The notes: generated from the sequence alone by a model not told the origin. Counted from the first letter of the stretch, positions 1 through 9,691 are shown. The stretch: DNA of 64,000 nt from Alkalihalobacillus sp047302405 (GCF_047302405.1 NZ_CP154853.1:124001-188000), one strand, 5' to 3'. Translations and numbers: made by a program.

Positions 1-232
1 CCCAATGGGTGTATTTGAAATAAATACGTTCGCTAATGGAACAAAAGGTGTGGCTAATGCCTTAGCAGAAAGTGAAGCGTATTCTGTTGTTGGTGGTGGA
101 GATTCAGCCGCAGCCGCAGAAAAGTTTGGAGTCGCGGACAAGATGAGTCATATTTCTACAGGTGGCGGTGCATCCCTTGAGTTTATGGAAGGGAAAGAAC
201 TTCCAGGAGTTGTCGCGTTAAACGACAAATAA
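1..232 (+). CDS. pgk: phosphoglycerate kinase, C-terminal fragment
   Basis: The reading frame is open from the window edge and ends at a TAA at 230-232. The 76 or so residues are the C-terminal nucleotide-binding lobe of phosphoglycerate kinase: GPMGVFE at the start, then a glycine-rich GGGDSAAA segment and the HISTGGGASLEF motif that contacts the adenine nucleotide. The enzyme makes ATP and 3-phosphoglycerate from 1,3-bisphosphoglycerate in the cytosol. The gene is 5'-truncated by the window, not broken. It is followed 54 bp later by tpiA, as in the gapA-pgk-tpiA-gpmI-eno operon of bacilli. Confidence 0.97.
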   Translation, partial: PMGVFEINTFANGTKGVANALAESEAYSVVGGGDSAAAAEKFGVADKMSHISTGGGASLEFMEGKELPGVVALNDK

Positions 233-286
233 TGAAAGCAAGTAGTTAGAAGAATATAATTTTAAACGATTGGATGAGGTGAAATT

Positions 287-1042
287 ATGCGTAAGCCAAT
301 TATTGCAGGAAACTGGAAAATGAATAAAACACTTGGAGAGGCCAAAGCGTTTGTTCAAGAAGTGAAGTCAAACATTCCAGCAAATAGTGAAATAGATGCT
401 GTTATTTGTTCACCAGCCCTTTTCCTAGAAAGTTTAGTAAAAGAAGCAGAAGGAACAGAATTAAAAATCGGAGCACAAAATGTTCATTTTGAAAACAGTG
501 GAGCTTTCACAGGTGAAGTTAGCCCAGCTGCCTTAGCTGATATGAACGTTGATTATGTTATTATCGGGCATTCAGAGCGTCGTGAAATGTTTGCTGAAAC
601 AGACGAAACAGTGAATAAAAAAGTTCATGCTGCTTTTGCCCATAACTTAGTACCAATTATGTGTTGCGGAGAAACAGATGAAGAACGTGAAGCTGGAAAA
701 ACGAATGATGTTGTCAAAACACAAGTAGAAGCGGGCTTAGCTGGACTAACGGTTGAACAAGTGAAAGAAACAGTAATCGCTTATGAACCAATTTGGGCAA
801 TTGGAACAGGAAAATCGTCTTCAGCAACTGATGCCAATGAAGTATGCTCATACATTCGTAAAGTCGTTGCAGCGGCGTTTAATACAGAAGCAGCAGATGC
901 GGTTCGTATTCAGTATGGTGGCAGTGTAAAACCAGCCAATATTGCGGAGTACATGGCTCAGTCTGATATTGATGGAGCCCTTGTTGGTGGTGCGAGTTTA
1001 GAAACGGATTCCTTCCTTTCACTTGTGGAGGCAGGAAAATGA
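287..1042 (+). CDS. tpiA: triosephosphate isomerase
   Basis: The 251-residue protein has the full family length. The substrate Lys lies in GNWKMN near residue 11, the electrophilic His in IGHSERR near residue 95, and the catalytic Glu in AYEPIWAIGTG near residue 167. The phosphate-gripping GGSVKP and GALVGGASL loops follow near the C-terminus. It interconverts dihydroxyacetone phosphate and glyceraldehyde 3-phosphate. The ATG is preceded by a GAGGTG ribosome site. The stop overlaps the start of gpmI by four bases (ATGA), so translation of the two is probably coupled. Confidence 0.98.
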   Translation: MRKPIIAGNWKMNKTLGEAKAFVQEVKSNIPANSEIDAVICSPALFLESLVKEAEGTELKIGAQNVHFENSGAFTGEVSPAALADMNVDYVIIGHSERREMFAETDETVNKKVHAAFAHNLVPIMCCGETDEEREAGKTNDVVKTQVEAGLAGLTVEQVKETVIAYEPIWAIGTGKSSSATDANEVCSYIRKVVAAAFNTEAADAVRIQYGGSVKPANIAEYMAQSDIDGALVGGASLETDSFLSLVEAGK

Positions 1043-2574
1043 GTAAAAAACCAGTAGCCTTAATCATCCTTGATGGTTTCGCCTTAAGGGATGAAGTAAA
1101 AGGAAATGCCATTGCTCAAGCGAAGAAGCCAAATTTTGATCGCTACTGGAATCAGTTCCCACATGCAACGCTAGAAGCACAAGGGGAAGCAGTTGGTTTA
1201 CCAGAAGGACAAATGGGGAACTCTGAAGTAGGTCATCTAAATATTGGAGCCGGACGTATTGTTTATCAAAGTTTGACACGAGTTAATTTATCGATTCGTG
1301 AAGGCGAATTTTTTGGGAATGAAACGTTAAATAATGCGATGGCACATGTGACAGAAAAAAATAGTGCCCTTCATTTATATGGCCTGTTATCTGATGGGGG
1401 AATCCATAGTCATATTGAACATTTATTTGCGATTTTACAACTAGCTAAAACACGCAATGTCGAAAAAGTGTATATTCATGGATTTTTAGATGGACGAGAT
1501 GTTGGTCCAACGACATCTGAGATTTATATCAAACATTTAGAGGCAAAAATGGCGGAGCTTGGAATCGGAGAAATCGCTACCTTGCACGGTCGTTATTATG
1601 CAATGGACCGTGATAAGCGCTGGGACCGTGTCGAGAAATCGTACCGAGCAATGGTCTACGGTGACGGTCCAAGTTACCGCTCGCCAGTTGAGGCGATTCA
1701 AGATAGCTATGGGAATTCGGTCCATGATGAATTTTTAATTCCGTCTGTTATGACCAAAGAAGACGGCTCACCGGTTGCGAAAATTGAAAATGATGATGCG
1801 ATTATTTTCTTTAATTTCCGCCCAGACCGTGCGATTCAAATGTCGCAAGTTTTCACAAATGAAGACTTCCGTGGTTTTGAACGTGGAGGGAGTCATCCGA
1901 CAAACATTCATTATGTATGTTTAACTCAATTTAGTGAAACGGTAAAAGGGTTTGTTGCGTTTAAGCCGACAAATCTTGATAATACGTTAGGGGAAGTACT
2001 CTCACAGCAAAATTATAGGCAACTTCGAATTGCTGAAACGGAAAAATATCCGCATGTTACGTTCTTCTTTAGTGGTGGACGTGAACAGCCATTTCCTGGT
2101 GAGGAGCGAATTTTAATCGATTCGCCTAAAGTCGCAACATATGACCTGAAACCAGAAATGAGTGCTTATGAAGTCACGGATGCCTTAGTGGCTGAAATTG
2201 AAGCGGACCGACAAGATGTGATTATTTTGAACTTTGCTAATCCAGATATGGTTGGACATTCTGGAATGCTTGAACCGACGATTAAAGCGGTCGAAGCCGT
2301 CGATGAATGTTTAGGCAGAGTCGTTGAAGCGATTTTAGCCAAAGGTGGAGCCGCCGTCATTACAGCCGATCACGGAAATGCGGATGAAGTGATTACGCTT
2401 GCGGATACACCAATGACAGCTCATACGACAAACCGTGTGCCAGTGATTGTAACAGAGGAAAACATGGGTTTAAGAGAAGATGGCATTTTAGCAGACTTAG
2501 CACCGACTGTTTTATCACTACTAGGTGCTAAGCAACCTAAAGAAATGACTGGAAAATCTTTAATTAAAAAATAA
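1039..2574 (+). CDS. gpmI: 2,3-bisphosphoglycerate-independent phosphoglycerate mutase
   Basis: This 511-residue alkaline-phosphatase-superfamily enzyme converts 3- to 2-phosphoglycerate using two Mn ions. The metal-binding LDGFALRD motif is at the N-terminus. The phosphorylated Ser lies in GNSEVGHLNIGAGR near residue 62, and DGRDVGP and ADHGNADE supply further substrate and metal ligands. In spore formers this Mn- and pH-sensitive mutase is the usual glycolytic isoform. It starts inside the tpiA stop, and eno follows after about 30 bp. Confidence 0.98.
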   Translation: MSKKPVALIILDGFALRDEVKGNAIAQAKKPNFDRYWNQFPHATLEAQGEAVGLPEGQMGNSEVGHLNIGAGRIVYQSLTRVNLSIREGEFFGNETLNNAMAHVTEKNSALHLYGLLSDGGIHSHIEHLFAILQLAKTRNVEKVYIHGFLDGRDVGPTTSEIYIKHLEAKMAELGIGEIATLHGRYYAMDRDKRWDRVEKSYRAMVYGDGPSYRSPVEAIQDSYGNSVHDEFLIPSVMTKEDGSPVAKIENDDAIIFFNFRPDRAIQMSQVFTNEDFRGFERGGSHPTNIHYVCLTQFSETVKGFVAFKPTNLDNTLGEVLSQQNYRQLRIAETEKYPHVTFFFSGGREQPFPGEERILIDSPKVATYDLKPEMSAYEVTDALVAEIEADRQDVIILNFANPDMVGHSGMLEPTIKAVEAVDECLGRVVEAILAKGGAAVITADHGNADEVITLADTPMTAHTTNRVPVIVTEENMGLREDGILADLAPTVLSLLGAKQPKEMTGKSLIKK

Positions 2575-2603
2575 AAAACAATTTTAAGGAGATGACGTTT
2601 GTT

Positions 2604-3893
2604 ATGACAATGATTACAGATGTTTATGCACGCGAAGTATTAGATTCTCGTGGGAACCCAACAGTGGAAGTAGAAGTTTATCTTGAATCAGGAGCTATGG
2701 GCCGTGCGTTAGTACCAAGTGGTGCTTCAACAGGTGAATACGAAGCGGTTGAATTACGCGATGGTGGCGAACGCTTTTTAGGAAAAGGTGTTTTAAAAGC
2801 CGTTGAAAATGTCAATGAAATTATTGCTCCAGAAATTATCGGAGTGGACGCTTTAGACCAACTAGGAATCGATAAATTAATGATCGACCTTGATGGAACA
2901 GAAAACAAAAGTAAACTAGGTGCAAACGCGATTCTTGGTGTTTCTATGGCTGTTGCCCATGCTGCTGCTAACGCATTAGGAATTCCTTTATATGTTTACC
3001 TTGGCGGATTCAGCGCGAAGCAATTACCAGTACCAATGATGAACATCATCAACGGTGGAGAGCATGCTGATAATAACGTTGATATTCAAGAATTTATGGT
3101 TATGCCTGTAGGTGCTGAGAACTTTAAAGAAGCGGTACGTATGGGAGCAGAAATTTTCCATAACTTAAAATCAGTTCTTAAATCTAAAGGTTACAACACT
3201 GCAGTAGGTGATGAAGGTGGATTTGCTCCAAACTTATCATCAAACGAAGAAGCATTATCAACGATTATTGAAGCAATCGAAAAAGCCGGTTACAAGCCAG
3301 GTGAAGAAGTTCAATTAGCGATGGATGTTGCCTCGTCTGAGCTTTACAACAGAGAAGATGGCAAATACCACTTATCTGGTGAAGGCAAAGTGCTTACATC
3401 TGAACAAATGGTTGAGTTCTACGAAGATCTTGTTTCTAAATACCCAATCATCTCAATTGAAGATGGTTTAGACGAAAACGACTGGGATGGCCACAAACTA
3501 TTAACAGATCGTCTAGGTAAAAAAGTACAATTAGTTGGAGACGACTTATTTGTAACAAATACGAAAAAACTAGCTGAAGGTATCGAAAAAGGAATCGGTA
3601 ACTCGATCCTAATCAAAGTGAACCAAATCGGTACATTAACAGAAACATTTGAAGCAATCGAAATGGCGAAGCGTGCTGGTTACACAGCGGTTATCTCTCA
3701 CCGTTCTGGTGAAACAGAAGATGCAACAATCGCTGACATCGCTGTTGCAACAAATGCTGGTCAAATCAAAACAGGTGCTCCGTCTCGTACAGACCGTGTA
3801 GCGAAGTACAACCAACTTCTTCGCATCGAAGACGAATTAGCAGCTGTAGCGACTTACCAAGGGCTAAATTCTTTTTATAACTTGAAGAAGTAA
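2604..3893 (+). CDS. eno: enolase
   Basis: The protein converts 2-phosphoglycerate to phosphoenolpyruvate. An upstream in-frame ATG at 2592 abuts the AAGGAG ribosome site with no spacing. The ATG at 2604 gives an N-terminus (MTMITDVYAREVLDSRGNP) that matches other enolases and a 12-nt spacing, so it is preferred; the length is then 429 residues. Family motifs present are GANAILGVSMA, GDEGGFAPNL, the Mg ligands in SIEDGLDENDW, and SHRSGETED. It is the last gene of the glycolytic operon and a strong hairpin terminator follows. Confidence 0.97.
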   Translation: MTMITDVYAREVLDSRGNPTVEVEVYLESGAMGRALVPSGASTGEYEAVELRDGGERFLGKGVLKAVENVNEIIAPEIIGVDALDQLGIDKLMIDLDGTENKSKLGANAILGVSMAVAHAAANALGIPLYVYLGGFSAKQLPVPMMNIINGGEHADNNVDIQEFMVMPVGAENFKEAVRMGAEIFHNLKSVLKSKGYNTAVGDEGGFAPNLSSNEEALSTIIEAIEKAGYKPGEEVQLAMDVASSELYNREDGKYHLSGEGKVLTSEQMVEFYEDLVSKYPIISIEDGLDENDWDGHKLLTDRLGKKVQLVGDDLFVTNTKKLAEGIEKGIGNSILIKVNQIGTLTETFEAIEMAKRAGYTAVISHRSGETEDATIADIAVATNAGQIKTGAPSRTDRVAKYNQLLRIEDELAAVATYQGLNSFYNLKK

Positions 3894-3908
3894 TCATATC
3901 GTTTAGAG

Positions 3909-3940
3909 CCACTTACCCTCTTGGGGTAGGTGGTTTTTTG
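3909..3940 (+). terminator. rho-independent terminator after eno
   Basis: CCACTTACCC pairs with GGGTAGGTGG across a short loop and is followed by six T. It closes the glycolytic operon. Confidence 0.9.
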
Positions 3941-4368
3941 CGTTTTTGAGAAGAGGTAAAGCGTTCAAAACGAAAGGACAGGAAATCACCTTTTAGTTAT
4001 GATGATTTTCCCCTTAGAAATTATGATAGCGTATACAAGAGCGACAATAAGCAATTTGTTCGGTTTTAAATTTGTTATGTTATACCGTAATGGATGGATT
4101 GTCAGATAAATTAGCATGATCGATTCGAAATTTAAAATGAAAAAATATATACATAATGAAATATATATAATTAAAAAAAGATCATTATATATATTATTAA
4201 CCGTTAATTTAAAACAAAATAATATGTCAGAAAATTTAACTTATTAAAACAAAAAGAGAAATGGATCAAGTAATGTAAGGATAATGAAGAGCAAACGATG
4301 GATATGAAACGGATGTTAAGAAGTTTATAGCTAATAGGACATTGAAACTTTTGAAGGAGTGAGTAGCT
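3941..4368. other. AT-rich intergenic region between eno and the catabolic cluster
   Basis: No coding frame is convincing here. The segment around 4140-4200 is nearly all A/T with runs of ATATAT. A good ribosome site (AAGGAGT at 4354-4360) precedes the next gene. No riboswitch, T-box or clear operator was recognised, so the control of the following cluster is not visible. Confidence 0.5.
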
Positions 4369-5715
4369 TTGAATCAAACTGTGCTTGAGCAATTAGAAAG
4401 TGTGGTTGTAAAGGGTGAAATTATAACGGAGGAGCAAAAGGTTTTAAAGCTATCAAAAGATTATTATTGGTATTCACCCGTTTTAAAGGATGAGCTGGAG
4501 GAGAAAAAAGCCGATTTTATTGTAATTCCTGATAATAAAGCAGAGGTTGCTGAAATATTACAGATAGCTAGAAATGAACAAATCCCTGTTACAATTCGTG
4601 GGGCTGGAACAGGGAATTATGGACAAGCGATTCCCATGACCGGAGGGGTTGTGGTTGATTTAAGTCGTTTAAATAAAGTGATTGATATGCAACCAGGTTA
4701 TGTAAAGGTAGAAGCTGGTATGAGGTTAAGAGATTTAGAAAAACAGGCTAATGTACAGGAACAGGAATTAACAATTTACCCGTCCACCTTTGCTAAGGCA
4801 ACAGTAGGAGGGTTCGTTTCAGGAGGATCAGGTGGGATTGGATCTGTTACTTGGGGAAATCTTTGGGATGGAAATGTGTTAGAAGCAACGGTCATGACGA
4901 TGACAGAGCCTATCGAGATTTTTACAGTACAAGGCAATGAACTAAAGGATTACATTCACAGCTATGGGACGACTGGTGTTTTGGTCGATGTGACATTGCC
5001 ACTTAAGCCTAAACAAAATTGGAGGCAGTTAGTTTTAAAGTTTGAAGATTTATCAAATACATTACAGTTTACAAGAGAAATGTCAGAGTCAAGCAATTGG
5101 AAAAAGAGATTAGTTACGGTTTTAGAAGCTCCTATCCTTTCGTTTTTTAAACCACTAAAAAAAGTCATTACGGAAGAAGGAGACTATGCTTTTTTAGAAA
5201 TAGCAGATGAGCAATACGAGGCTATCCTTTCATTAGCTAAACAGTTTAAAGGAAAAGAAGTGTATACCGTCGTTCCAGATAATTATCGAAAAGGAATAGG
5301 GATATCTGATTTTACTTGGAATCATACAACATTATGGGCGTTAAAGGCAGATAAGGATTGGACATACTTACAAAATTTCTTTGAATTGGAGCGTTTTGAA
5401 GAACAGATTGAATTAATTAAAATCAAATTTGGTGATGAGGTGCTGATTCATATTGAATGGCTTCGAGACAGAGGGAGATTAATCCCAGCCGGTTTACCGC
5501 TTGTTAAATACTCAAGTAAAGAAAGATTATATGAGGTAATAGATTTCTTTAATCGTAATGGTGCTAGTGTGAATGATCCCCATACTTATTTACTGGGAGC
5601 AGGTGGCTGGAATCTGCAGCTGGAGTCGATTGCGAACAAGAAAAAAATAAATGATCCTTATGATTTACTGAACCAAGGGAAATTGCCGACTCCAGAACAA
5701 GTGTCGGCATCGTGA
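4369..5715 (+). CDS. FAD-binding (FAD_binding_4/GlcD-like) oxidoreductase, first paralogue
   Basis: This 448-residue protein starts with TTG, eight bases after AAGGAGT. The PCMH-type FAD fold covers roughly residues 45-215: an IVIPDN strand, the pyrophosphate-binding RGAGTGNYGQ loop, and a GGFVSGGSGGIGS loop. A C-terminal substrate lobe carries DFTWNHTTLWAL and NDPHTYLLG. The family oxidises alcohols, hydroxy acids or amines using FAD. It is clearly paralogous to the product at 9692-11047, sharing YWYSPVLK, GTGNYGQ, WNHxTLW and NPYDLLNxGKL-like ends. It opens the transport and catabolic cluster. The substrate is unknown. Confidence 0.8.
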   Translation: MNQTVLEQLESVVVKGEIITEEQKVLKLSKDYYWYSPVLKDELEEKKADFIVIPDNKAEVAEILQIARNEQIPVTIRGAGTGNYGQAIPMTGGVVVDLSRLNKVIDMQPGYVKVEAGMRLRDLEKQANVQEQELTIYPSTFAKATVGGFVSGGSGGIGSVTWGNLWDGNVLEATVMTMTEPIEIFTVQGNELKDYIHSYGTTGVLVDVTLPLKPKQNWRQLVLKFEDLSNTLQFTREMSESSNWKKRLVTVLEAPILSFFKPLKKVITEEGDYAFLEIADEQYEAILSLAKQFKGKEVYTVVPDNYRKGIGISDFTWNHTTLWALKADKDWTYLQNFFELERFEEQIELIKIKFGDEVLIHIEWLRDRGRLIPAGLPLVKYSSKERLYEVIDFFNRNGASVNDPHTYLLGAGGWNLQLESIANKKKINDPYDLLNQGKLPTPEQVSAS

Positions 5716-5739
5716 TTTGATAATACGAAAGGAAAGCTG

Positions 5740-6615
5740 GTGATTTGGATGGCTAGAGGAATAATAGATACAGGACAGGTTGCCGTTACTGAAAAAAAGA
5801 GAGTTTCACTATCTGATAGTTGGAAGATAAAACAAAAAGAGGTCATTAAAAAAGTATTGCCCCCTGTTTTAGCATTGGTACTATTTGTCGTTTTATGGGA
5901 AGGGAGTGTTCGTTTTCTTGGGATTGCCCATTATATTTTACCAAAACCAACGGATATTTATGCCGCTACAGTGGCCAATTGGGATAATTTAATAAGAGCT
6001 TTACAGACGACAGTCATTGAATCCGTATTAGGGTTTGTGTTTAGTGTCGTTATCGGGATTGGGGTAGCTGTTTTAATGGCGAGCTCAAAATGGATAGAAA
6101 GAAGTTTTTATCCGTATGCCATTATTTTACAAACAATTCCAGTTGTAGCGATCGCTCCTATCATTGTGATTTGGTTTGGTTCTGGAATGAATGCCATTAT
6201 TATTATTGCCTTTACGATTGGCTTTTTCCCGATGTTATCAAACACATTAATTGGATTAAATGCAACGGATCATAAACTAAAAGATTTATTTCAACTATAC
6301 AATGCTTCAAAATGGCAAATTATGTGGAAGTTACGATTTCCTGCTGCTCTACCCTTTATTATCGCGGGGATGAAGATTTCCTGTACATTAGCGGTAGTAG
6401 GAGCGATTGTTGGTGAGTATATTGCCGGTGTTGGTGGAGGTGCAGGTGGGATCGGATATGCCATTACTGTTGCAGCATCAAGACTACAAACCCCTTATTT
6501 ATTCGCCTTAGGGCTTTCAGCAGCGGTTCTTGGGATTGTCTTTTTCTTACTTGTGAGCTTTTTCTCAAGAAAATTACTTAGCTCATGGCATGAATCCGAA
6601 TTGGAAAAAGAATAA
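5740..6615 (+). CDS. ABC transporter permease, TauC/SsuC/ThiX type
   Basis: This is an integral membrane permease of about 291 residues with roughly six hydrophobic segments. The cytoplasmic N-terminus is followed by VLPPVLALVLFVVLWEG, and the BPD_transp_1 core covers about residues 95-280. The EAA-like coupling loop lies near LFQLYNASKWQIMWKLRFPAALP. GTG at 5740 has six-base spacing from AAAGGA; ATG at 5749 is the alternative start. It sits between the first FAD oxidase and the solute-binding lipoprotein. The partner ATPase is at 8874. Homologues carry sulfonates, pyrimidines or thiamine precursors. Confidence 0.88.
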   Translation: MIWMARGIIDTGQVAVTEKKRVSLSDSWKIKQKEVIKKVLPPVLALVLFVVLWEGSVRFLGIAHYILPKPTDIYAATVANWDNLIRALQTTVIESVLGFVFSVVIGIGVAVLMASSKWIERSFYPYAIILQTIPVVAIAPIIVIWFGSGMNAIIIIAFTIGFFPMLSNTLIGLNATDHKLKDLFQLYNASKWQIMWKLRFPAALPFIIAGMKISCTLAVVGAIVGEYIAGVGGGAGGIGYAITVAASRLQTPYLFALGLSAAVLGIVFFLLVSFFSRKLLSSWHESELEKE

Positions 6616-6649
6616 ACACGATTATATACAAAACGAGGGGGCCTTTTGA

Positions 6650-7648
6650 ATGAAACAGGGGTTGTGGAAATCATTTATAGGTGCAAATGTCGCAATTGTA
6701 ACTGGATTACTTTTAACAGCATGTGGCTCAGATAATGCTAGTTCAGGTGAAGACAGTGAAGAGTTAATCGAAATTACTCAAGTAACAAGTTGGTTTCCTC
6801 AAGTGGAAAATGCAGGACAATACTACGCAGCATTAGAGGAATTTTATGAAGAAGAGGGTTTATCTGTGAAGACTGAGCCTGGTGGTCCAACGGTTTCTTC
6901 AACCCAAATTGTCGCATCAGGAAACGCTGAAATTGGAATGGCTCAAGCCGATCAAGTTTTAAACGCTATTAACGAAGGGATTCCATTAGTAGCCTTTTTT
7001 ACTAACTTTCAAAAGACGCCACAAGGCATTATGTTTCATGCTGATCAACCGATTGAGTCTTTTGAAGATTTAGCAGATGGTTATGAAGTCTATACAGCAG
7101 CTGGAGCTGGATATTGGGAATATTTAGTCCACTCTACGTCCATTACGGATGAGCAAAATCGGGTGTATAGCGGTGATAATACGACCTTTGCCACTAATAA
7201 AAACGCAGCTTCACAAATGTATGTGACTTCAGAACCTTTTTATTTAGCACAGGAAGGAATAGAAACCAACCATTTATTAATTGCTGATTCAGGCTATTCT
7301 CCGTATGGGGATGTTTTGTTTACAACAAAAGAATATTTGGAAGAAAACTCTGAGGTCATTCAGGCATACGTGAATGCCATTACAAAAGGATGGGAAGCTT
7401 TTAAAGAAAATCCAGAGCCTCTCTATCCTTATATCATTGAATTAGAGCCAGAAAAAACAGTGGAGCAAATGGAATATGCAACGGAACAAATGCAAGATTT
7501 AGTCTTCGGTGGTGATGCGGCAGAGCACGGAGTAGGGACGATGACAGAGGAACGCTGGCAGACGTTAATCGATCAGTTGGTTGAATTAGAAATTATTGAT
7601 GAAGGTTTAACAGTGGAGGAAGTCTACACCGATCAGTTTTTAAATTAG
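6650..7648 (+). CDS. solute-binding lipoprotein, NMT1/THI5 (ThiY/SsuA-like) family
   Basis: The 332-residue protein has a lipoprotein signal peptide with lipobox LLTACGSD, so the mature Cys is near residue 25 and is lipid-anchored outside the membrane. The body resembles the THI5/NMT1 periplasmic-binding fold: a TSWFPQVENAGQYYAALEEFY opening, then repeated GNAEIGMAQADQ and INEGIPLVAFFTNF segments. Relatives bind aromatic or heterocyclic amines such as formylaminopyrimidine, as well as sulfonates. It would deliver substrate to the permease just upstream. The substrate cannot be read from the sequence. Confidence 0.85.
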   Translation: MKQGLWKSFIGANVAIVTGLLLTACGSDNASSGEDSEELIEITQVTSWFPQVENAGQYYAALEEFYEEEGLSVKTEPGGPTVSSTQIVASGNAEIGMAQADQVLNAINEGIPLVAFFTNFQKTPQGIMFHADQPIESFEDLADGYEVYTAAGAGYWEYLVHSTSITDEQNRVYSGDNTTFATNKNAASQMYVTSEPFYLAQEGIETNHLLIADSGYSPYGDVLFTTKEYLEENSEVIQAYVNAITKGWEAFKENPEPLYPYIIELEPEKTVEQMEYATEQMQDLVFGGDAAEHGVGTMTEERWQTLIDQLVELEIIDEGLTVEEVYTDQFLN

Positions 7649-7716
7649 GTAGTATCATTAGGTTATTTATTAAAGTGTCAATCATAGCATCAAACCGTTT
7701 TTCCATTAACCAAAAC

Positions 7717-7890
7717 GGAGCTAGCGCAATACCCGGAGACTCCTGCGGGAATAGTGAAATGCGGGAGACCCCGCAGCGACTTTTGCGAGGAGGCTCCCGA
7801 TTCACCCGCGGAACGCGTAGGGTATGGAGCTGGCGGAGTATGCTAATTAATGTAACCATTTTTAACGAGTAGACCATTTTTTAGTGGCCT
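7717..7890 (+). repeat. GC-rich hairpin repeat, copy 1 (with degenerate second copy to about 7965)
   Basis: It lies in the 366-bp gap between the binding-protein and creatininase genes. A core with GGAGACTCCTGCGGGAATA and GCGAGGAGGCTCCCG is flanked by complementary arms: ATACCC at 7729-7734 pairs with GGGTAT at 7820-7825, and the GCTAGCGC side pairs with GGAGCTGGC. A tail (GCTAATTAATGTAACC... AGTGGCCTCG) recurs at 42700, 56416 and 60190. The stretch 7890-7965 repeats the core in decayed form. Confidence 0.75.
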
Positions 7891-8014
7891 CGATAAGTGA
7901 AATAGGGAGACCTAGTAGCGACTTTGTCGTGAGAGGGATCCCGATTCACTTGAGGAAGACATATACCAAATTGTTTCTTAATAAAAGTCTTTACATGACG
8001 AGGAGGACGATATT

Positions 8015-8854
8015 TTGAAAGCAGAAAAGAACGGAAAGGCGTGGCAAGATTTTTTCTTACCACGCCTTTCGACTAATGAAGTAGCTGCATTAGAGAAAGA
8101 CAAGGGTGCTGTTGTTTTGCCGATTGCCGCAATTGAACAGCATGGTCCACATCTCCCTACTTATACAGATACACTTATTGCAGAAGGATTGTTAGAAGCC
8201 ATTTTTGAGCTTTTAAACAAAGAAGACAATATTTGGCTGTTACCGCCACTTCCGTATGGCAAAAGCACTGAGCATTTAGGTCATCCTGGAACCTTAACTT
8301 TTTCCGCGACAACATTGCAACGTGTGATTTTAGATTTAGCTGAAAGTGTAAAGGCAAGTGGATTTAAACGTTTAGTTCTGTTTAATACGCATGGGGGGAA
8401 CTTAGATTTAATTAACATGATCGCAAGGGAAGTAAGGATTCAAACAGGGTTAATGGTGTTTAAAATGTCAGGAATGGATTATAAAGATGTTTTAAATGGG
8501 TTATACACAGACAAAGAATTAACCTATGGCATTCATGGCGGTGATGTGGAGACGTCGATTGTATTAGCTTTGCAGGAAGATTGGGTTCATATGGATATAG
8601 CCCAAAGCCATATGTATCAGCCTTATCAAGAAGATGAGATTGTGATTGATATTAAAGGTAGCCCTTCAGTTGCTTGGATAGCTGATGATGTCTCAGATTG
8701 TGGAACCTCAGGAGATGCGACTTTGGCAACACGAGATAAAGGAATCGAAACGATTGCACGTCTTAGTGAACCATTAGCCAAAACACTACAAAAGATCAGT
8801 ACTTTTGAAATGGATGTGCTAAAGAATAGTCCAATTGTTTCAGAAGTGAAATAA
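8015..8854 (+). CDS. creatininase-family amidohydrolase
   Basis: This 279-residue protein starts with TTG, eight bases after a perfect AGGAGG. It has the creatininase metal motifs: AAIEQHGPHLPTYTDT (Glu, His and Asp ligands, residues about 38-53), the GKSTEHLGHPGTLT loop, FNTHGGN near residue 125, and IHGGDVETS near residue 172. The family cleaves cyclic or linear amides (creatinine, formamidopyrimidines, mycofactocin peptide) with two metal ions in the cytosol. Its place between transporter components suggests it opens or deformylates a ring of the imported compound. The exact reaction is not determinable. Confidence 0.85.
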   Translation: MKAEKNGKAWQDFFLPRLSTNEVAALEKDKGAVVLPIAAIEQHGPHLPTYTDTLIAEGLLEAIFELLNKEDNIWLLPPLPYGKSTEHLGHPGTLTFSATTLQRVILDLAESVKASGFKRLVLFNTHGGNLDLINMIAREVRIQTGLMVFKMSGMDYKDVLNGLYTDKELTYGIHGGDVETSIVLALQEDWVHMDIAQSHMYQPYQEDEIVIDIKGSPSVAWIADDVSDCGTSGDATLATRDKGIETIARLSEPLAKTLQKISTFEMDVLKNSPIVSEVK

Positions 8855-8873
8855 ATGTTAAGGAGTGATCGTC

Positions 8874-9668
8874 ATGAAAACAGCAGAAGTGATCCGACCA
8901 GAAACAGTTAATGAAAGAAAAACGCTTTTAAAGATTTCCAATGTTAGCAAAGTTTATAATGGAGAAATTGTCGCTTTGACCGATATGAATTTAGATGTAA
9001 AAGAAGGGGAATTTATTTCATTTGTTGGTCCATCTGGCTGTGGAAAATCAACTATTTTTAAAATAATTGCTGGTTTAAGTGAACCAACAACAGGAACCGT
9101 TGAGTTGCCGACACAAACGTCTAAAAAAGAAAGTTTAGACCGAACGGAAATTGGTTTTGTTTTTCAGCATGCAACTCTATTACCTTGGAAATCTGTTTTA
9201 GATAATGTCACATTACCATTAGAGTTAAAAGGAGTCTCAAAAAAGGAAAGACAAAAGCAAGGTTTAGACGTCCTAGAATTGGTCGGTTTAAAAGGGTATG
9301 AAAAATCATTGCCACGTCAATTGTCTGGTGGGATGCAAATGCGGGTCTCGATTGCGAGAGCGTTAGTGGCAAAACCAAAGCTTTTATTAATGGATGAGCC
9401 GTTTGGGGCACTTGATGAAATCACGAGGCAAAACTTGCATTATGAATTACTAAAGATTTGGAAAAAGACGAATATGACGGTGTTATTTATTACGCACAAT
9501 GTCTTTGAATCTGTTTTTCTTTCAACTAAAATCGCGGTGATGTCTGCACGACCTGGAAGAATTAGTCATGAATTTGATGTGCCTGATTATGAACGAAATG
9601 AGGATTTCCGTAGTACGGCAGAATTTAGTCAGTTAGTGGGCCAAGTCTCAAAGAACTTGGGACATTAA
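8874..9668 (+). CDS. ABC transporter ATPase, TauB/SsuB/ThiZ type
   Basis: It has all the ABC ATPase motifs: Walker A GPSGCGKST near residue 51, Q-loop FVFQHATLLPW, signature LSGGMQMR, Walker B LLLMDEPFGALDE and switch ITHN. The start is set at ATG 8874, eight bases after AAGGAG; an in-frame GTG at 8865 lies inside the ribosome site. The length is 264 residues. It powers the permease at 5740 with the lipoprotein at 6650. The importer genes are interrupted by the creatininase gene and the repeat element. Confidence 0.93.
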   Translation: MKTAEVIRPETVNERKTLLKISNVSKVYNGEIVALTDMNLDVKEGEFISFVGPSGCGKSTIFKIIAGLSEPTTGTVELPTQTSKKESLDRTEIGFVFQHATLLPWKSVLDNVTLPLELKGVSKKERQKQGLDVLELVGLKGYEKSLPRQLSGGMQMRVSIARALVAKPKLLLMDEPFGALDEITRQNLHYELLKIWKKTNMTVLFITHNVFESVFLSTKIAVMSARPGRISHEFDVPDYERNEDFRSTAEFSQLVGQVSKNLGH

Positions 9669-9691
9669 CCGAGACGAAAGGGGATGGGAAT

